The notes under the pieces were generated by a model. The model searched no databases, was not told where the DNA came from, and was given only the letters and a program-made list of their open reading frames with translations. Source: Opitutaceae bacterium UBA2377 (lineage in GTDB: Bacteria > Verrucomicrobiota > Verrucomicrobiia > Opitutales > Opitutaceae). Taken from it: 64,000 bases of DNA. Below, piece by piece: positions 62,914 through 64,000 of the stretch (the first letter of the stretch is position 1; every line of letters starts with the position of its first letter). The DNA is taken from positions 76,737-140,736 of the forward strand of contig DDSZ01000014.1 in the NCBI GenBank assembly GCA_002344205.1, read 5' to 3'. The translations under genes and the position numbers were made by a program.

Positions 62914-63708
62914 TCAGTGATCGTTGCGGTCGAAGGAGTCGTGCCACTTGTGCAGCACGGACCAGTTGAGGAACGAGACGGCGGCCACGAAAATGAAACC
63001 CAGCAGACAACTGGTCAACGCCGTGGCGAAGAGCGCGGGGATTTTGATCTGGGTGTTGTAAACGTAAACCATGAAGCCGAGGCCGCCGGAGCCGCCCGAA
63101 GCATTGCCCACCATGTATTCGCCGAAAATCGCCCCGATGGGGGCGAGGGTCGCGGCGATGCGCAGGCCGGCGAGATAGTAGGGCATGGCGGAGGGCACGC
63201 GCAGGTGCCACAGCTCCTGCCAGCGCGAGGCGTTGGCCATGCGGAAGAGACCGACGTGGTTGTGGTCGGCCGAGAGCAGGCCCTGCGTGGTGTTGGCCAC
63301 GATGGGGAAAAAGCTGATGAGCCAGGTGATCGTCACGATGCCCGGGAAGCCCGGGCCGGCCCAGAGCACGATGATGGGCGTGAGCACGATGACGGGCGTC
63401 ATCTGCAACACCAGCAGCCAGGGATAAAATGCCGCCCGGAGCACGCGGGAGGCGCCGATCAGCATCGCGAGCAAAAGGCCGCTGGTGGCGGCGAGGGAGA
63501 AGCCCGCGAGGGCGCCGACGGCGGTGTTGCCGGCCGCGGTGAGCAGCCGCGAACGCTCCTGGGCGGCAGCCTCGAGGATCTGCCACGGGGTGGGCAGCAG
63601 CCAGTCACTCACGCCGCCGAGGTGTTTGATGCCCAGCCAGAGCGCGGCGAAGCAGAGCCCGCTCGCGACGGGCAGCAGCCAGACCATCCAGCCGGCGGGC
63701 TTTTTCAT
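62914..63708 (-). CDS. ABC transporter permease (BPD, ThiX/TauC-like)
   Basis: A 264-residue inner-membrane protein with about six segments. ATLAPIGAIFGEYMVGNASG is the EAA-type loop of binding-protein-dependent permeases. FYPWLLVLQMTPVIVLTPI and VTITWLISFFPIVANTTQG match the ThiX/TauC/SsuC class. The ATG at 63708 overlaps the ATPase stop as ATGA. It pairs with the adjacent ATPase and lipoprotein. Confidence 0.92.
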   Translation of the reverse strand: MKKPAGWMVWLLPVASGLCFAALWLGIKHLGGVSDWLLPTPWQILEAAAQERSRLLTAAGNTAVGALAGFSLAATSGLLLAMLIGASRVLRAAFYPWLLVLQMTPVIVLTPIIVLWAGPGFPGIVTITWLISFFPIVANTTQGLLSADHNHVGLFRMANASRWQELWHLRVPSAMPYYLAGLRIAATLAPIGAIFGEYMVGNASGGSGGLGFMVYVYNTQIKIPALFATALTSCLLGFIFVAAVSFLNWSVLHKWHDSFDRNDH

Positions 63709-64000
63709 ACGGCGTGCTCCTCCACGCCGTGCAGCAGGCGGGTGACCTCGTTGACCTTTTCCTGGAAACCCCGCTCGGCACGCAGCTCCCGGGTGCGGAC
63801 GACACCGAAGTCCACCGACACCTCGGCGGCGATGCGGCCGGGATGCGCGCCCATGACCACGATGCGGTTCGAGAGGAAAACCGCCTCGGCGACGGAGTGC
63901 GTCACAAACAGCGCGCTGAACGGGGTGCGGGTGCGCAGGGCGAGCAGCTCCTCGTTCAGGCGGAAGCGGCTCATCTCATCGAGCGCGCCGAAGGGCTCGT
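63705..64000 (-). CDS. ABC transporter ATP-binding protein (C-terminal part)
   Basis: The last ~98 residues of a nitrate/taurine/thiamine-precursor type ATPase. The Walker B context EPFGALDEMSR (starting at the window edge), VTHSVAEAVFLSNRIVVMG (H-loop) and the helical tail are seen. The 5' part, with Walker A and signature, lies beyond the right edge. Its stop overlaps the permease start. Confidence 0.92.
   Translation of the reverse strand, partial: EPFGALDEMSRFRLNEELLALRTRTPFSALFVTHSVAEAVFLSNRIVVMGAHPGRIAAEVSVDFGVVRTRELRAERGFQEKVNEVTRLLHGVEEHAV

Overview
High-GC bacterial chromosomal DNA with no insertion sequence, phage gene or CRISPR array seen. The gene set (tig-clpP-clpX, a chlamydia-like Dxs, lipoproteins, an exported SAM-hydrolase-type enzyme, a lipase maturation factor homologue) and the near absence of Shine-Dalgarno sequences suggest the Verrucomicrobiota, perhaps the Opitutaceae. 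That placement is an inference from recalled family features, not from a search. Genes are packed: no gap without a gene exceeds about 175 bases, and many neighbours share a 4-base start/stop overlap (ATGA, GTGA or TTGA).

Region 1 (1-5.8 kb) is housekeeping: the start of a tsaB-like gene running off the left edge, divergent from tig-clpP-clpX (protein folding and ATP-dependent proteolysis); then an M42 aminopeptidase and hisA. Region 2 (5.8-37.4 kb, all minus strand) is a very large surface-polysaccharide locus. In transcription order it runs from asnB (37.4 kb) through a glycosyltransferase, the Wzm/Wzt ABC exporter, two membrane glycosyltransferase-like proteins, about twelve soluble glycosyltransferases, four methyltransferases (two FkbM-type), three O-acyltransferases, a PIG-L deacetylase and two polymerase/ligase-type membrane proteins, to a WcaJ-type initiating phosphoglycosyl transferase at 7.2-8.5 kb. 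An FAD disulfide oxidoreductase follows directly. Together these would build, decorate and export a complex glycan. No Wzx flippase, Wza or Wzc was found.

Region 3 (37.6-44.9 kb) holds a DJ-1 family protein, an NAD-dependent epimerase, ybaB-recR, a tRNA-Gly(CCC), a short exported cysteine-rich peptide with its own terminator, xseB-dxs (minus strand), and a Ste24-type protease overlapping an exported endonuclease/phosphatase-fold protein. Region 4 (45-50.4 kb) has an IPT-domain lipoprotein and a tightly overlapping run: hemW, a secreted SAM hydroxide adenosyltransferase-like protein, a small lipoprotein resembling the SecD P1 domain, and an M23 peptidase. A TPR protein and a Fur-family regulator without the usual metal-sensing histidines follow on the other strand.

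Region 5 (50.5-64 kb) contains priA, a sialidase-like beta-propeller, mpl (murein peptide recycling), rimO with a downstream membrane-anchored NlpC/P60-like protein, a 31-residue very basic peptide with its own terminator, an overlapping pair of Rsm22/METTL17-like and METTL25-like methyltransferases, a lipase maturation factor homologue, and an NMT1/THI5-type ABC importer (lipoprotein, permease, ATPase cut by the right edge).
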